Part shown: positions 33,744 through 41,331 of the stretch, piece after piece
Layout: the number at the start of each line of letters is the position of its first letter
How positions within the stretch are numbered: position 1 is the first letter of the stretch
Translations under genes and position numbers: made by a program
Assembly: GCA_900320245.1 (NCBI GenBank)
Contig: ONRP01000016.1
Coordinates: forward strand, 1 to 49,322
From: an uncultured Prevotellaceae bacterium
GTDB taxonomy: Bacteria > Bacteroidota > Bacteroidia > Bacteroidales > Muribaculaceae
DNA: 49,322 nucleotides
Direction of reading: 5' to 3'
The notes under the pieces: generated by a model
What the model was told of the DNA's origin: nothing
Databases searched by the model: none
What the model saw: the letters and a program-made list of their open reading frames with translations, nothing else

Positions 33744-34061
33744 TTACACGATGTCTTTGATGGAGTTGTACATTTCAAGGCTGTTGACGGGAGTCTCCTC
33801 ACCATCATCCTCAATCTTCTTGTCTTCGTCGCCGGGAGCCTCCTGCAGGTTAGCGACCTGCTCACGGAGTTCGGCAATGGTAGAGTCACGCTCGGCGATG
33901 GCCTTCAGGTCATCGTCGTGCTGTGAGGTCAGTTCATTCAGTTTGGAGTCAATGCGACCCAACTGCTCATCCGTCAGTTGGCAGGTGCCGCCTTCCTCGC
34001 ATTCGAGTTTGTCCATAGCCAGGGCCAGGGCAAGCGCGACGAAATTGATAAACTTCTTCAT
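33744..34061 (-). CDS. Putative internally initiated scaffold protein
   Basis: In-frame ATG at 34061 within the protease gene would give 105 residues (MKKFINFVALALALAMDKLE) comprising only the coiled-coil/acidic scaffold part. Lambda C/Nu3 has the same nested arrangement. No clear SD site precedes this ATG, so it is an inference from the gene's shape. Confidence 0.35.
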   Translation of the reverse strand: MKKFINFVALALALAMDKLECEEGGTCQLTDEQLGRIDSKLNELTSQHDDDLKAIAERDSTIAELREQVANLQEAPGDEDKKIEDDGEETPVNSLEMYNSIKDIV

Positions 34062-34793
34062 GCTCGGTTCATTATTATGGTTTGTTACTTCTTTGTTCGC
34101 TTGTGAATCCAGTTTCGATGTCAAGCCACGAACCGCATCCAGCACTTCATGCAGAATGCGCGAACTTGAGCCCTCGTGCTGGATTTCAAGCCCGGCAAGT
34201 GGCAAGCCGACGGCGTTGAATTTCTTCGCCATCGCCTTGGTCACTTCGGGAGCGTCATCTTCGGGCTGGTCTACTATTTCATCCACGAAGCCCCACTCCA
34301 GGGCCTCTTCGGCAGTGAGCCACTTGCTCTCATCAAGCAAGGTGAGCAGTTCATCCTCGGAGTGGTTCTTACAGCGGGATGCATACATAGCAGCCAACAC
34401 GCGGTCGATCTTCTCGTTCTCGTCCTTCAGCGCTTGGAGGTCTGCGATGATCGACTCAATATCTTTCGCGTTGACCTGTTTCCAGATATCGATGAAGTTC
34501 GAGCAGCGGTGTACCAGGAAGAAGGCATACTTGCCCATCTTGATGGTCTTGGCACCCATGGCGATAATCGTGGCAGCCGATGCCACGAAGCCGCTAAGGT
34601 AGCACGTCACGTCACCGTGATCGAGCAACTGCTGTCGGATGTCAAGCCCGTCATCCAGGCGACCGCCCAGAGACGAGATCTTCATGTCCACGTGTTTATC
34701 CTTATAGGACTCCAGTTTCTGGCGGATGGACTTCTTGTCCGTGTCGCTCCACCAGTCGCCGATATAGTCGTCTATGATAATCTGATAGTTCAT
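33744..34793 (-). CDS. Head maturation protease (ClpP-like) fused to scaffold domain
   Basis: A 349-residue protein from the ATG at 34793 (MNYQIIIDDYIGDWWSDTDK); a TTG seven codons earlier overlaps the promoter and is rejected. Residues 1 to about 195 form a ClpP/SppA-type serine protease: DMKISSLGGRLDDGLDIRQQ, then catalytic Ser72 in GFVASAATIIAMGA and His95 in FFLVHRCSN. The part after about 245 is scaffold-like: a coiled-coil helix (LNELTSQHDDDLKAIAERDS) and an acidic tail (GDEDKKIEDDGEETPV). An internal ATG at 34061 could make the scaffold alone. During assembly the scaffold fills the prohead and is digested. Promoter TAACTTTG lies at 34819-34812. Confidence 0.82.
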   Translation of the reverse strand: MNYQIIIDDYIGDWWSDTDKKSIRQKLESYKDKHVDMKISSLGGRLDDGLDIRQQLLDHGDVTCYLSGFVASAATIIAMGAKTIKMGKYAFFLVHRCSNFIDIWKQVNAKDIESIIADLQALKDENEKIDRVLAAMYASRCKNHSEDELLTLLDESKWLTAEEALEWGFVDEIVDQPEDDAPEVTKAMAKKFNAVGLPLAGLEIQHEGSSSRILHEVLDAVRGLTSKLDSQANKEVTNHNNEPSMKKFINFVALALALAMDKLECEEGGTCQLTDEQLGRIDSKLNELTSQHDDDLKAIAERDSTIAELREQVANLQEAPGDEDKKIEDDGEETPVNSLEMYNSIKDIV

Positions 34794-34811
34794 ATAACTA
34801 GCCTTTTTGTG

Positions 34812-34819
34812 CAAAGTTA
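34812..34819 (-). promoter_or_regulatory. Promoter -7 element of the protease/capsid operon
   Basis: TAACTTTG on the minus strand, exact TAnnTTTG, about 19 bp before the ATG at 34793, implying a very short leader. Confidence 0.65.
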
Positions 34820-34861
34820 TGTGTGGTCGCTGATGCTATAAAAGACACGAAACGGCAAGAA

Positions 34862-34898
34862 AATCCCTGATTGGCGCTATATCAGCGGCAATCAGGGC
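34862..34898 (-). terminator. Terminator of the 139-aa gene
   Basis: A perfect 9-bp CCCTGATTG/CAATCAGGG stem, with a second inner pairing of GCGC-type bases, followed by ATTTTC on the minus strand. Confidence 0.7.
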
Positions 34899-34938
34899 AA
34901 CTTAACTTACGTTTAATATGAAAATCATCTTTACACCT

Positions 34939-35358
34939 TCAATCTGCTATCTTCAATAATCCCAGTGCTGTGGTCCATGTCACCGTGATTGTCTTGCCGC
35001 TGCGTTCCGTGGCTTTGTCCGGGAAGGTATCCACTACGGTGGTCACCGGCCACGGCTGCTCATCCAGTCCAATGAGGAACTGTTCACCCTCCACTGTCGT
35101 GATGCGCCAGCATAACCGGCGATTATCCACTTGGAAGTCGTCGGCAGTATGTGCTGTCAGGCGTACCGTCGTAAGCCTCGAGCCGTCCTCAATGGACTCG
35201 CTGGCTTCGCATGATGCCATGCCGTCAAGGCAGATGGCGTTGAAAGGACGGTAATACTGGAGGAAAGCCTTGTGGTCATCGAGCAGTATCACGTTACGCA
35301 TGTGGCGAGGAGAGATGATCCATTCCACTTTGATGATATTATTGAGCAGTTGTGCCAT
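34939..35358 (-). CDS. Hypothetical phage protein between arrays and head genes
   Basis: A 139-residue beta-rich protein (MAQLLNNIIKVEWIISPRHM), with FLIGLDEQPWPVTTVVDTFP near its end. No motif recognised. Its start codon and first codons lie inside phased array 1 (35351-35460), so the array spans the start region. It is bounded on the left by a terminator, and the protease operon begins beyond. Composition (high strand content) suggests a small virion or head-tail joining protein; not provable. Confidence 0.58.
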   Translation of the reverse strand: MAQLLNNIIKVEWIISPRHMRNVILLDDHKAFLQYYRPFNAICLDGMASCEASESIEDGSRLTTVRLTAHTADDFQVDNRRLCWRITTVEGEQFLIGLDEQPWPVTTVVDTFPDKATERSGKTITVTWTTALGLLKIAD

Positions 35359-35460
35359 GTTGTTTAGGTTTGTTTGGTTGTGTTTAATCTTGTTCTATCT
35401 TGTACTCACTTGTGCAAGGCTGTGCGCACCTGTGCGCACTTGTGCAGACTTGTTCACGAA
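35351..35460 (+). repeat. Phased decamer array 1 (TTGT every 10 bp)
   Basis: TGT starts at 35351, 35361, 35371 and so on to 35451: eleven consecutive decamers in exact 10-bp register, mostly preceded by T or C. On the minus strand the consensus is NNNNACAAGT-like. It fills the gap between two genes and just enters both. Helical phasing of this kind typifies iterons or centromere-like protein-binding arrays. Confidence 0.8.
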
Positions 35461-35957
35461 ATCGAAACATCGGCATCCTTGTCCGATTTTTCCCGCTCAT
35501 AATTTTGGAGGTTAATACCTCGTTTGGTATAGGCCTCGCGGATGCGGTAATATTTCTGCCTGACCGTCTCGACCCTGTCAATGTCTATGCCATGCATTTC
35601 GCACCAGGCTCTCACCCGGGTATTGACACCGATGTGTGAGTTCTCGAGTTTCGACAGGTCGGCCCAAAGGTTCTGAACGAACAGGTCCATGATGGCCTCC
35701 TTGACGGCGTCCTGTCCGCTCGGCCCCATATAGTTGTAGGTCTCTGGCGGCTTAGCCTTCGACTCCGGGATCACGATGGCCGTGTAGCCCTCGCCCCCCG
35801 TCTGTGGTTTATCGCCTTCAGGCACCGGTTGGATGAAGGCACGGATGACCGCATTCTCGTTGCTTTGCGCCGGGAACTTGACAGGGTCACCCAGCGAGTG
35901 AGTGAGCCATTCTGCCAGATATTTAGGCAGCCTTATGTATATAACCATCTGTGCCAT
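35454..35957 (-). CDS. Hypothetical protein flanked by phased arrays
   Basis: A 167-residue protein (MAQMVIYIRLPKYLAEWLTH). The N-terminal part opens like a small beta strand plus helix (VIYIRLPKYLAEWLTHSLGD), which could be a ribbon-helix-helix-like arm, and the C-terminal half is helical with NTRVRAWCEMHGIDIDRVET and QKYYRIREAYTKRGI, like a helix-turn-helix. It resembles proteins recurrent in Bacteroides prophages. Decamer arrays lie directly downstream (35351-35460) and upstream (36053-36276), so it is the obvious candidate to bind them. Its promoter element TAACTTTG is at 35978-35971. Function is not known. Confidence 0.6.
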   Translation of the reverse strand: MAQMVIYIRLPKYLAEWLTHSLGDPVKFPAQSNENAVIRAFIQPVPEGDKPQTGGEGYTAIVIPESKAKPPETYNYMGPSGQDAVKEAIMDLFVQNLWADLSKLENSHIGVNTRVRAWCEMHGIDIDRVETVRQKYYRIREAYTKRGINLQNYEREKSDKDADVSIS

Positions 35958-35970
35958 TGTTCAATAACCA

Positions 35971-35978
35971 CAAAGTTA
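35971..35978 (-). promoter_or_regulatory. Promoter -7 element of the array-flanked gene
   Basis: TAACTTTG on the minus strand, 14 bp upstream of the ATG at 35957. Confidence 0.6.
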
Positions 35979-36001
35979 CTGCTTTTCGGTCAATAACCTA
36001 T

Positions 36002-36026
36002 AATACATTTCAGGTAAAAATGTATT
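36002..36026. promoter_or_regulatory. Operator-like palindrome
   Basis: AATACATTT and AAATGTATT, 9-bp perfect arms with a 7-bp CAGGTAA spacer, 24 bp upstream of the -7 element of the array-flanked gene. It only loosely resembles the operators at 22988, 26880 and 46818. Confidence 0.5.
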
Positions 36027-36052
36027 TTATTTTATCGGGCATATTTGGAGTG

Positions 36053-36276
36053 CTACACCTACTACATTTGCTACAATTTTATAAAGCGTTGAGAGATAAG
36101 TAATTATATTTTCGGGGCTGCGCCCCACCTTGACTACAAATGTAGTTTTTGTAGTATAAATGTAGTAGATATATATAAATTGTAGAATTTTGTAGCACTT
36201 TGTAGTCCGTTGTAGTCGGTTGTTGTAGTAGTCAACTCGTTGATTTTCGGCGATGTAGTACTTGTAGTCGCTGTAG
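36053..36276. repeat. Phased array 2 (CTACA / TGTAG)
   Basis: CTACA occurs on the plus strand at 36053, 36062 and 36071 (9-bp steps) and 36134, then TGTAG at 36141, 36150, 36161, 36181, 36191, 36201, 36211, 36224, 36254, 36263 and 36272. Most steps are 9-11 bp, four in a row exactly 10. A GGGGC-TG-CGCCCC hairpin (about 36115-36126) lies between the two orientations. Confidence 0.8.
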
Positions 36277-36326
36277 TTTGAAAACCAGTCTCAAAATTTT
36301 TGAACAAAACATCACCTCTATGCGCG
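36277..36326. other. Short gap between array 2 and the tape-measure terminator
   Basis: Fifty bases after the array without other recognisable content. Confidence 0.3.
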
Positions 36327-36362
36327 AAAAGAGCGGCCGCCCCCGGTGTGGGGATGGCCGCT
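36327..36362 (-). terminator. Intrinsic terminator of the tape-measure gene
   Basis: AGCGGCC/GGCCGCT stem (36362-36356 with 36338-36332) with an inner CCCC/GGGG stem, followed by CTTTTC on the minus strand. Confidence 0.75.
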
Positions 36363-36392
36363 ACAGGGGCAACATTATGTCAAATACGCGGA

Positions 36393-39300
36393 TTATCTGC
36401 GAGGGTTCTCAGTGAGCCGTTGGTATCGCTTGTACTGCTTATCCAGGCCCCGTTCTCCATCCATGACCACATAGGCCTCTATGCCGTCATCGATGGCCTG
36501 CTGCAGGCGGGCGATGGCATCGGTCTGTTCCTGTACCGAAGCCGCCACGACAGCGAGGCCTTGGTCCCCATGGGCGGCCATCTGCTGCTGTGCAGCCACC
36601 GTCTGCCCGAGGATGCGACCTTGACCGATGGCCCGGCTCACATCTTCGGCGGTGAGTGATCCGACGGTGTTGGTGCGCTGCGCCTCATCAATCATCCTGA
36701 GCACCGGTGCCAGGTTGGGATTGGCGACAGCCTCATGATTGGCGACAAATTCATTGGCGTGCACCACGCCCACCTCACGGCGGTTATTACGGTCTCGAGG
36801 AGTGTAACCACCCTCATAGTAACCGGCTGCTTCAGCCTGGTGCTGCTTTCGGATCGTAGCAATCTGCAGCGCACCTGCAGCCGTTGCCATGGCCGCCGCG
36901 ATCGGTCCGAGTATCCAGGACACCTTTGATGCGCTGGCATAGGCGTTGATGGCGGCCATTGCCGTCGATGCGATAGCCTGAGCAATCTCGATGGTCTGAG
37001 CCTTCTTATTATAGGCGCTCTTGATTTTTGCGATTTCTTTCTGTTTCTTCTCCTCGAGTTTTTTGGTTTTCTTCTGGTTGTTGCCGGCAGCCGCGATCTG
37101 TTTGTCGTAGGACTCCGTTACCTTGGCCACCTCCAGGTCACGTTCAGCGGCAGCGTATGCAGTGTATTGCTGTAGTCCGGCGCCCATGATGGCAAATGCA
37201 GCCTGAGTGACGTCGGTGATCGACTTCAGTTTCTCCTCCCAGGTGCTGCCCAAGTCTTCCAGGGCAGAGGTGAGTGCCTGTTGGAAGTTCACGACCATGC
37301 TGGCCCACTCGCTGCCTTCTCCGCCGATGAGGCCAGCAACCTTGTCGTGGTAGTTCTTGATGATCTGCCAGCGACGGGACTGGTAGTCTTCCTCGCTGAT
37401 GAGCCCCTGGTTGTATGCCGCCTCCAGTTCCTGGATCTGTGAATCCATGGTGGCAGCGGCGTCCGTCATGCCCTGGTTCTTGGCCGTTGTGCCGGTCTTG
37501 CTGTTCAGTTCGTCCCGGTACTTGCGGCGGATTTCGGCTTTGGCTCTCTCGGCTTCCTCGGTGGATATCTTCTCTTTCTTAACCAGCGTGTCGATGGTGG
37601 CCTCCTCGAGTTCGATGCGTCGTTTTGCCGACATCTGCTGGTAGGCTAGCGACCAGGTGGCCAGGTCTTCCTCCATCTGTTTGGCGAGTCTCAACTTCTC
37701 CTCTTGGGTGGCACGAGCAAGGTCTTTCTCGGCACGGGCACGCTCATCTGTACCCTTCTTGTACTCATCCCTGACCTTTTCGAGGTAGGTTTTCTCGGCT
37801 TCAAACCTCTTCTGCTGGAGCAGGCGTTGGTTCTGCCAAGCCTTCTCATTGCCGGCATTGTTATAATCCATCTCGGCCAAGAGTTTGGCTTGATCACGCG
37901 CTTCGGCATATTCTTGGATGCGGACACGGCGGGCTTCCTCACGCTTCTGTTTGTCCTCGCGTTCTTGCTCCTTACGCTGGCGCTCGGCCTCCTTCTCTTC
38001 TTTTTCGCGCTGGCGCTCGGCCTCCTTTTCTTTCCTCTCGCGCTCCCTTCGCTCCTTATCAGTCTCTGGGCGGGTGTAGGATATTTTAGGCAATGCGCTG
38101 GCGGTAGGTTTCTTCAGCAAATCTTTCACTCCTGGTATATTGGCAAGGAACTCGTTGGCTTCTTCATAGTCCTTGATTTTCTTTTCTGTTTCCTTCACGA
38201 CTTTTTCTGAAGCCTCCATCGTCTCCTTGGCCTTGAGTTTAGCGTCGCCAGCACGGCGGTTCTCTGACAGTGCCTCTTGAACGCCTTGCTCTCTCATCTC
38301 TCTCGCGTCACCGAGGGCAGCGCCGTAGATTGTTTTTTGGTTTTTCTCATTCGTTGCCTTGCCTTCGGCAACCTTGTTATTGTATTCTTTTTTATCGGCC
38401 TCGTACTGTGCACGCTCTTTCTCGAGTTTTAACTCCAGTTCAAGGATCTCTTTTTCGTTTTCATAGATTTTGTCGGCGGCGGCACGGGCTTTGGCGTTGT
38501 TAATGATGGACAGTGACAGTTGGTCGTAGGCGTTCTTAGCCTGACCGGCCATTATCGTCTCAGAATTAAAGTTAGAGAAAATCTGCGGGTAGAGATCTTG
38601 AAGTTCTCGGCAAGCGGCGATTCTGTCTTTGCGAGACGAGTTCTCATCGGTTGCCGCTTTATAGAGCGTGTCGAGACGGTTTTTCTCCTTGCTCGAATAG
38701 TCTGCAGATGCTTTATCAATGTCGATAATAGACTGGCGCCATTCATCATCTCTTTTCTTGGCCTCAGCCGCTTCTTTATTAGCATCTTCGGTGCGTTCGA
38801 TGAAGGTGACTATCGTGCCGATAAGCATTGACAGCGCAGATATGACGAGCCCGATCGGGTTGACCTTCATCGTCGTGTTCAGCGCTTTCTGTGCGACATC
38901 TGCTTTTCGCAGTTGGTCGGTGAGCGTGAAGTAGGCCAGTTTCGCCGCGATAACGGCAACTTTGACTGTGCCCATCAGCACTTGTGTGATTTTGGTGACA
39001 CCATTCCACGCAGCCTGTGCTATGGCCGACGCTTTCACGGCAAGCGTGTAACCCGCTATGGCCACAGCGAGAGAAATCACCATCGCCTTATGGTTGGCCA
39101 TGAACGTGATCAGCGTCGACAGCACCCGCATGAATGCACTCGTGCCGGTGATGGCATACTTCATTGCCGGGGCTAACTTCTGACCCAGTTCGACGGCCAT
39201 TTCGTTGAAGCCTTTCTTGGCTTTGTCCAGTTGGGCCTGCACGGTATTGTTCTGCACCTCAAACTCCTTGGTGACGCTCGTGCCCTCTTTGTAAGCCTGG

Positions 39301-40577
39301 TTTGCGGCCTCTTGCTGCTTCTTCACCTCTTCCACATTGCCTGCGAGTGCTGCGAGCACGCCGCTGGCGCGTGCGCCATCGGTGCCCATGGCATCAAACA
39401 CAGGAGCGAGGACAGAGATGTCACCCAACTTGTTCAGTTGCTCAAGTAACATGATCAATGCCTCGTTGGTATCCTTCTTCAGGACGGCATTGAACTTGGA
39501 GATTTCCATGCCGGTCGCCTTGGCTATCTTGGCGGGATCCTGGAACAGTTTCATGATGAGTTGCGATAAGGCCGTGGCCGACATCTCCACCGCCTGTCCC
39601 TGGGAGTCTAGTACTGCAGCAAAGCCCATAATCTCTGGGATGGTCATGTTCGCCTGCTTGCCCACGCCAGCCAACCGCTGTGCAAAGTTAGCCAGGTATG
39701 GTGCCGATGCCGTACAGTTCTGGCTCAACTCGTTAATCACCGAACCGACCGACAGCAGCGATTGCTCGACGCCGAGCGCCTGCTTATCGCCGAAAATGTC
39801 TGTCAACTTAGACAGGGTCAGCGTGGCACCTTCGCCAAGATCATCAAGGGCTACATTGATTACGTCGGCTGCCTTGACGAATCCCAGCACATCCTCTTCG
39901 GTCTGCAGACCCAGTCGTCCGGCTTCCTGTGCGAGTTTGTTCAGATCCTCGCGGGTTGTCCTGGTATCCATGCCCTTGAAAGCCTCATTGAGGTGTTCTA
40001 CCTCTTCGGCTGTCATGCCGGTGTACTTGCGGACGTTCGCCATCTCGGCTTCCATCTCCGCATAGGCTTGCACGGCCTGTCGACCCGCCATCGTCAAGCC
40101 TGTGAATGCAGCGACAGCACTAGCGATAGACATACCCCAGTTGTTGATGGTGCCGTTAAGTCGGCTCATCAGCGACTGATGCTCCTTGAGTTCAGCGTCG
40201 ACTGCTTTGATTTCTGCCTTGACACGCTTGATCGCGGCGGTATGCTTGTGCCAGGCATCGCTGCCTCGCTCAATGTGTTCAAGGTCATTTTGCAACTGCT
40301 TGAGGGTCATCCTCAGTTCCTTGGGGGATGCCTTGTTGAGTTTCTTCATGGCGGCATCTACCTTCTCGGCGTTGGTTCTCACCCTGTTCATGGACTTCTC
40401 CACCTTCTTGATTTCGGTGTCCATGCGTGCCATTCCTTTGGCGTCGCCAGCCTTCTCGAATGCGGCCTTTTTCTTGTTCAGGTCGTCGAGTTTGTTGCTC
40501 AGTTGTGCCAGTTTGTTCTGTGCCGACTTAGAATTCACGTCTATATTGACGGTTGCTCTCTGTTCTATATTTGCCAT
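36393..40577 (-). CDS. Tape measure protein
   Basis: A 1394-residue protein, the longest in the prophage, which sets tail length and is ejected with the DNA. The N-terminus is a long coiled coil (KLAQLSNKLDDLNKKKAAFE and onward). Residues about 150-450 match the tape-measure core seen in many phages (VQAYAEMEAEMANVRKYTGM, DTRTTREDLNKLAQEAGRLG, ALSQLIMKLFQDPAKIAKAT). Hydrophobic segments follow (AMVISLAVAIAGYTLAVKAS; PIGLVISALSMLIGTIVTFI). The region about 780-1050 is lysine/glutamate-rich coiled coil, and an alanine-rich helical domain (AQAIASTAMAAINAYASAS) lies near the end. Promoter TATCTTTG lies at 40602-40595 with a very short leader. Length would give a tail of roughly 200 nm by the usual 0.15 nm per residue rule. 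Identity is secure. Confidence 0.92.
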   Translation of the reverse strand: MANIEQRATVNIDVNSKSAQNKLAQLSNKLDDLNKKKAAFEKAGDAKGMARMDTEIKKVEKSMNRVRTNAEKVDAAMKKLNKASPKELRMTLKQLQNDLEHIERGSDAWHKHTAAIKRVKAEIKAVDAELKEHQSLMSRLNGTINNWGMSIASAVAAFTGLTMAGRQAVQAYAEMEAEMANVRKYTGMTAEEVEHLNEAFKGMDTRTTREDLNKLAQEAGRLGLQTEEDVLGFVKAADVINVALDDLGEGATLTLSKLTDIFGDKQALGVEQSLLSVGSVINELSQNCTASAPYLANFAQRLAGVGKQANMTIPEIMGFAAVLDSQGQAVEMSATALSQLIMKLFQDPAKIAKATGMEISKFNAVLKKDTNEALIMLLEQLNKLGDISVLAPVFDAMGTDGARASGVLAALAGNVEEVKKQQEAANQAYKEGTSVTKEFEVQNNTVQAQLDKAKKGFNEMAVELGQKLAPAMKYAITGTSAFMRVLSTLITFMANHKAMVISLAVAIAGYTLAVKASAIAQAAWNGVTKITQVLMGTVKVAVIAAKLAYFTLTDQLRKADVAQKALNTTMKVNPIGLVISALSMLIGTIVTFIERTEDANKEAAEAKKRDDEWRQSIIDIDKASADYSSKEKNRLDTLYKAATDENSSRKDRIAACRELQDLYPQIFSNFNSETIMAGQAKNAYDQLSLSIINNAKARAAADKIYENEKEILELELKLEKERAQYEADKKEYNNKVAEGKATNEKNQKTIYGAALGDAREMREQGVQEALSENRRAGDAKLKAKETMEASEKVVKETEKKIKDYEEANEFLANIPGVKDLLKKPTASALPKISYTRPETDKERRERERKEKEAERQREKEEKEAERQRKEQEREDKQKREEARRVRIQEYAEARDQAKLLAEMDYNNAGNEKAWQNQRLLQQKRFEAEKTYLEKVRDEYKKGTDERARAEKDLARATQEEKLRLAKQMEEDLATWSLAYQQMSAKRRIELEEATIDTLVKKEKISTEEAERAKAEIRRKYRDELNSKTGTTAKNQGMTDAAATMDSQIQELEAAYNQGLISEEDYQSRRWQIIKNYHDKVAGLIGGEGSEWASMVVNFQQALTSALEDLGSTWEEKLKSITDVTQAAFAIMGAGLQQYTAYAAAERDLEVAKVTESYDKQIAAAGNNQKKTKKLEEKKQKEIAKIKSAYNKKAQTIEIAQAIASTAMAAINAYASASKVSWILGPIAAAMATAAGALQIATIRKQHQAEAAGYYEGGYTPRDRNNRREVGVVHANEFVANHEAVANPNLAPVLRMIDEAQRTNTVGSLTAEDVSRAIGQGRILGQTVAAQQQMAAHGDQGLAVVAASVQEQTDAIARLQQAIDDGIEAYVVMDGERGLDKQYKRYQRLTENPRR

Positions 40578-40594
40578 AATATTGCCTTTTTAGG

Positions 40595-40602
40595 CAAAGA
40601 TA
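40595..40602 (-). promoter_or_regulatory. Promoter -7 element of the tape-measure gene
   Basis: TATCTTTG on the minus strand, 18 bp upstream of the ATG at 40577. GCCTAAAAAGGC lies in the short leader. Confidence 0.55.
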
Positions 40603-40944
40603 TGGCAAATCATCGGCACCCGAAAAGACGCACAGCGGGTGCCCTTCCGCTCTCTTTGCCCCGTGGCAAAGGTTTCTCTCTCGCTCGCCGTACCAGTCTC
40701 TATTTCAGCAAAAATTTTGGTGGAAAAGATACGGCGAGCGAGGGGTAAAGGCGCAAATGTGCGCCCTATAGGCGAGCAAAACCCGCTAAAGACAGGGTTT
40801 TGCGAGCCCGCCCAGCCGAATTTCATTCGGTTTGTGTGTTTCTGCACCCACCACTGCCCTACGCTCGACGGGCGCTTACCTTTCTAAGTCTAGCGGAATA
40901 TGCAAGGGCGACTGAGTGCTGCGGTAATTCGGCATCACGCGCAC
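40603..40944. other. Gene-free region 3 with long inverted repeats
   Basis: It holds a chain of strong hairpins: GGCACCCG/CGGGTGCC (about 40616-40643), CTTTGCC/GGCAAAG (about 40657-40673), a 13-bp perfect CTCGCTCGCCGTA/TACGGCGAGCGAG pair (about 40679-40742), GGCGCA/TGCGCC (about 40750-40765), AAAACCC/GGGTTTT (about 40778-40801) and CCGAAT/ATTCGG (about 40816-40830). No credible reading frame. A structured RNA or a recombination substrate are both possible. Confidence 0.55.
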
Positions 40945-40973
40945 AAAAAGGCGCGGCTCTCACGAGCGGCGCC
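40945..40973 (-). terminator. Intrinsic terminator with GTGA loop
   Basis: GGCGC-C-GCTC and GAGC-C-GCGCC pair around GTGA on the minus strand, followed by TTTTT. It shares GCCGCTCGNGAGAGCCGC with 26796-26821. Confidence 0.75.
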
Positions 40974-40989
40974 CTCCACTTGTTTAATT

Positions 40990-41110
40990 AATAACGATAT
41001 AGAAAATGTCTTTTATCCATTTGGCACCCTCGCGGGTAACCTTGACACTCGCTGCATCGGGGATAATACCAAATGCAGGGCGAGAGGGACGCGTCCCCCG
41101 GGGATCTTCT
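40990..41110. other. Two competing hairpins in the gap upstream of region 3
   Basis: CATTTGG (about 41018-41024) can pair with CCAAATG (about 41070-41076), while CTCGCTGCAT (about 41050-41059) can pair with ATGCAGGGCGAG (about 41074-41085); the 3' arms share bases, so only one can form. ACCC/GGGT forms a further small hairpin with a GCGA loop on the minus strand. A switch-like function is only a possibility. Short open frames here are unconvincing. Confidence 0.35.
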
Positions 41111-41216
41111 GCGCCGCTGCGCTCCCCAACTTTTCACTAGTTGCACAGTCTGTCGCCCCGACCTTGAACACTTCAAGGATGCGGGACTCGGTCCTTATCA
41201 CAAGAGACCTGCTGAG

Positions 41217-41317
41217 AGGGGCGGGGAGGAATCGAACCTCCCTTTAGAGAACTAATCCTTAAAAACATAACAATATTTTTGTTTATTAACATTGTGAATA
41301 AAAAACGCTGTCGCCCC
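41217..41317 (-). ncRNA. tRNA-like element (acceptor and T-arm only)
   Basis: On the minus strand GGAGG-TTCGATT-CCTCC (41241-41225) is an exact T-arm, including the B-box consensus GGTTCGATTCC. The following CCGCCCC can pair at six of seven positions with GGGGCGA at 41317-41311. The 70 nt between lack recognisable D and anticodon arms. The 101-nt total is too long for a normal tRNA. It may be a degenerate tRNA or a tRNA mimic. A 50-codon open frame (MWTGRQRFLFTMLINKNIVM) also crosses it. Confidence 0.35.
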
Positions 41318-41331
41318 GTCCACATATTGAC

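Noticed and set aside
35351-36276. CRISPR array
   Set aside because: The repeats are only 3-5 conserved bases at 9-11 bp steps with no unique spacers of CRISPR length and no cas genes.
41013-41201. Minus-strand 62-codon open frames near 41000-41200
   Set aside because: Two overlapping frames of equal length compete, neither has an SD or promoter, and the region folds strongly.
41217-41317. tmRNA or functional intact tRNA
   Set aside because: No tag-peptide frame of tmRNA, no D arm and no anticodon arm; only acceptor and T-arm are present.
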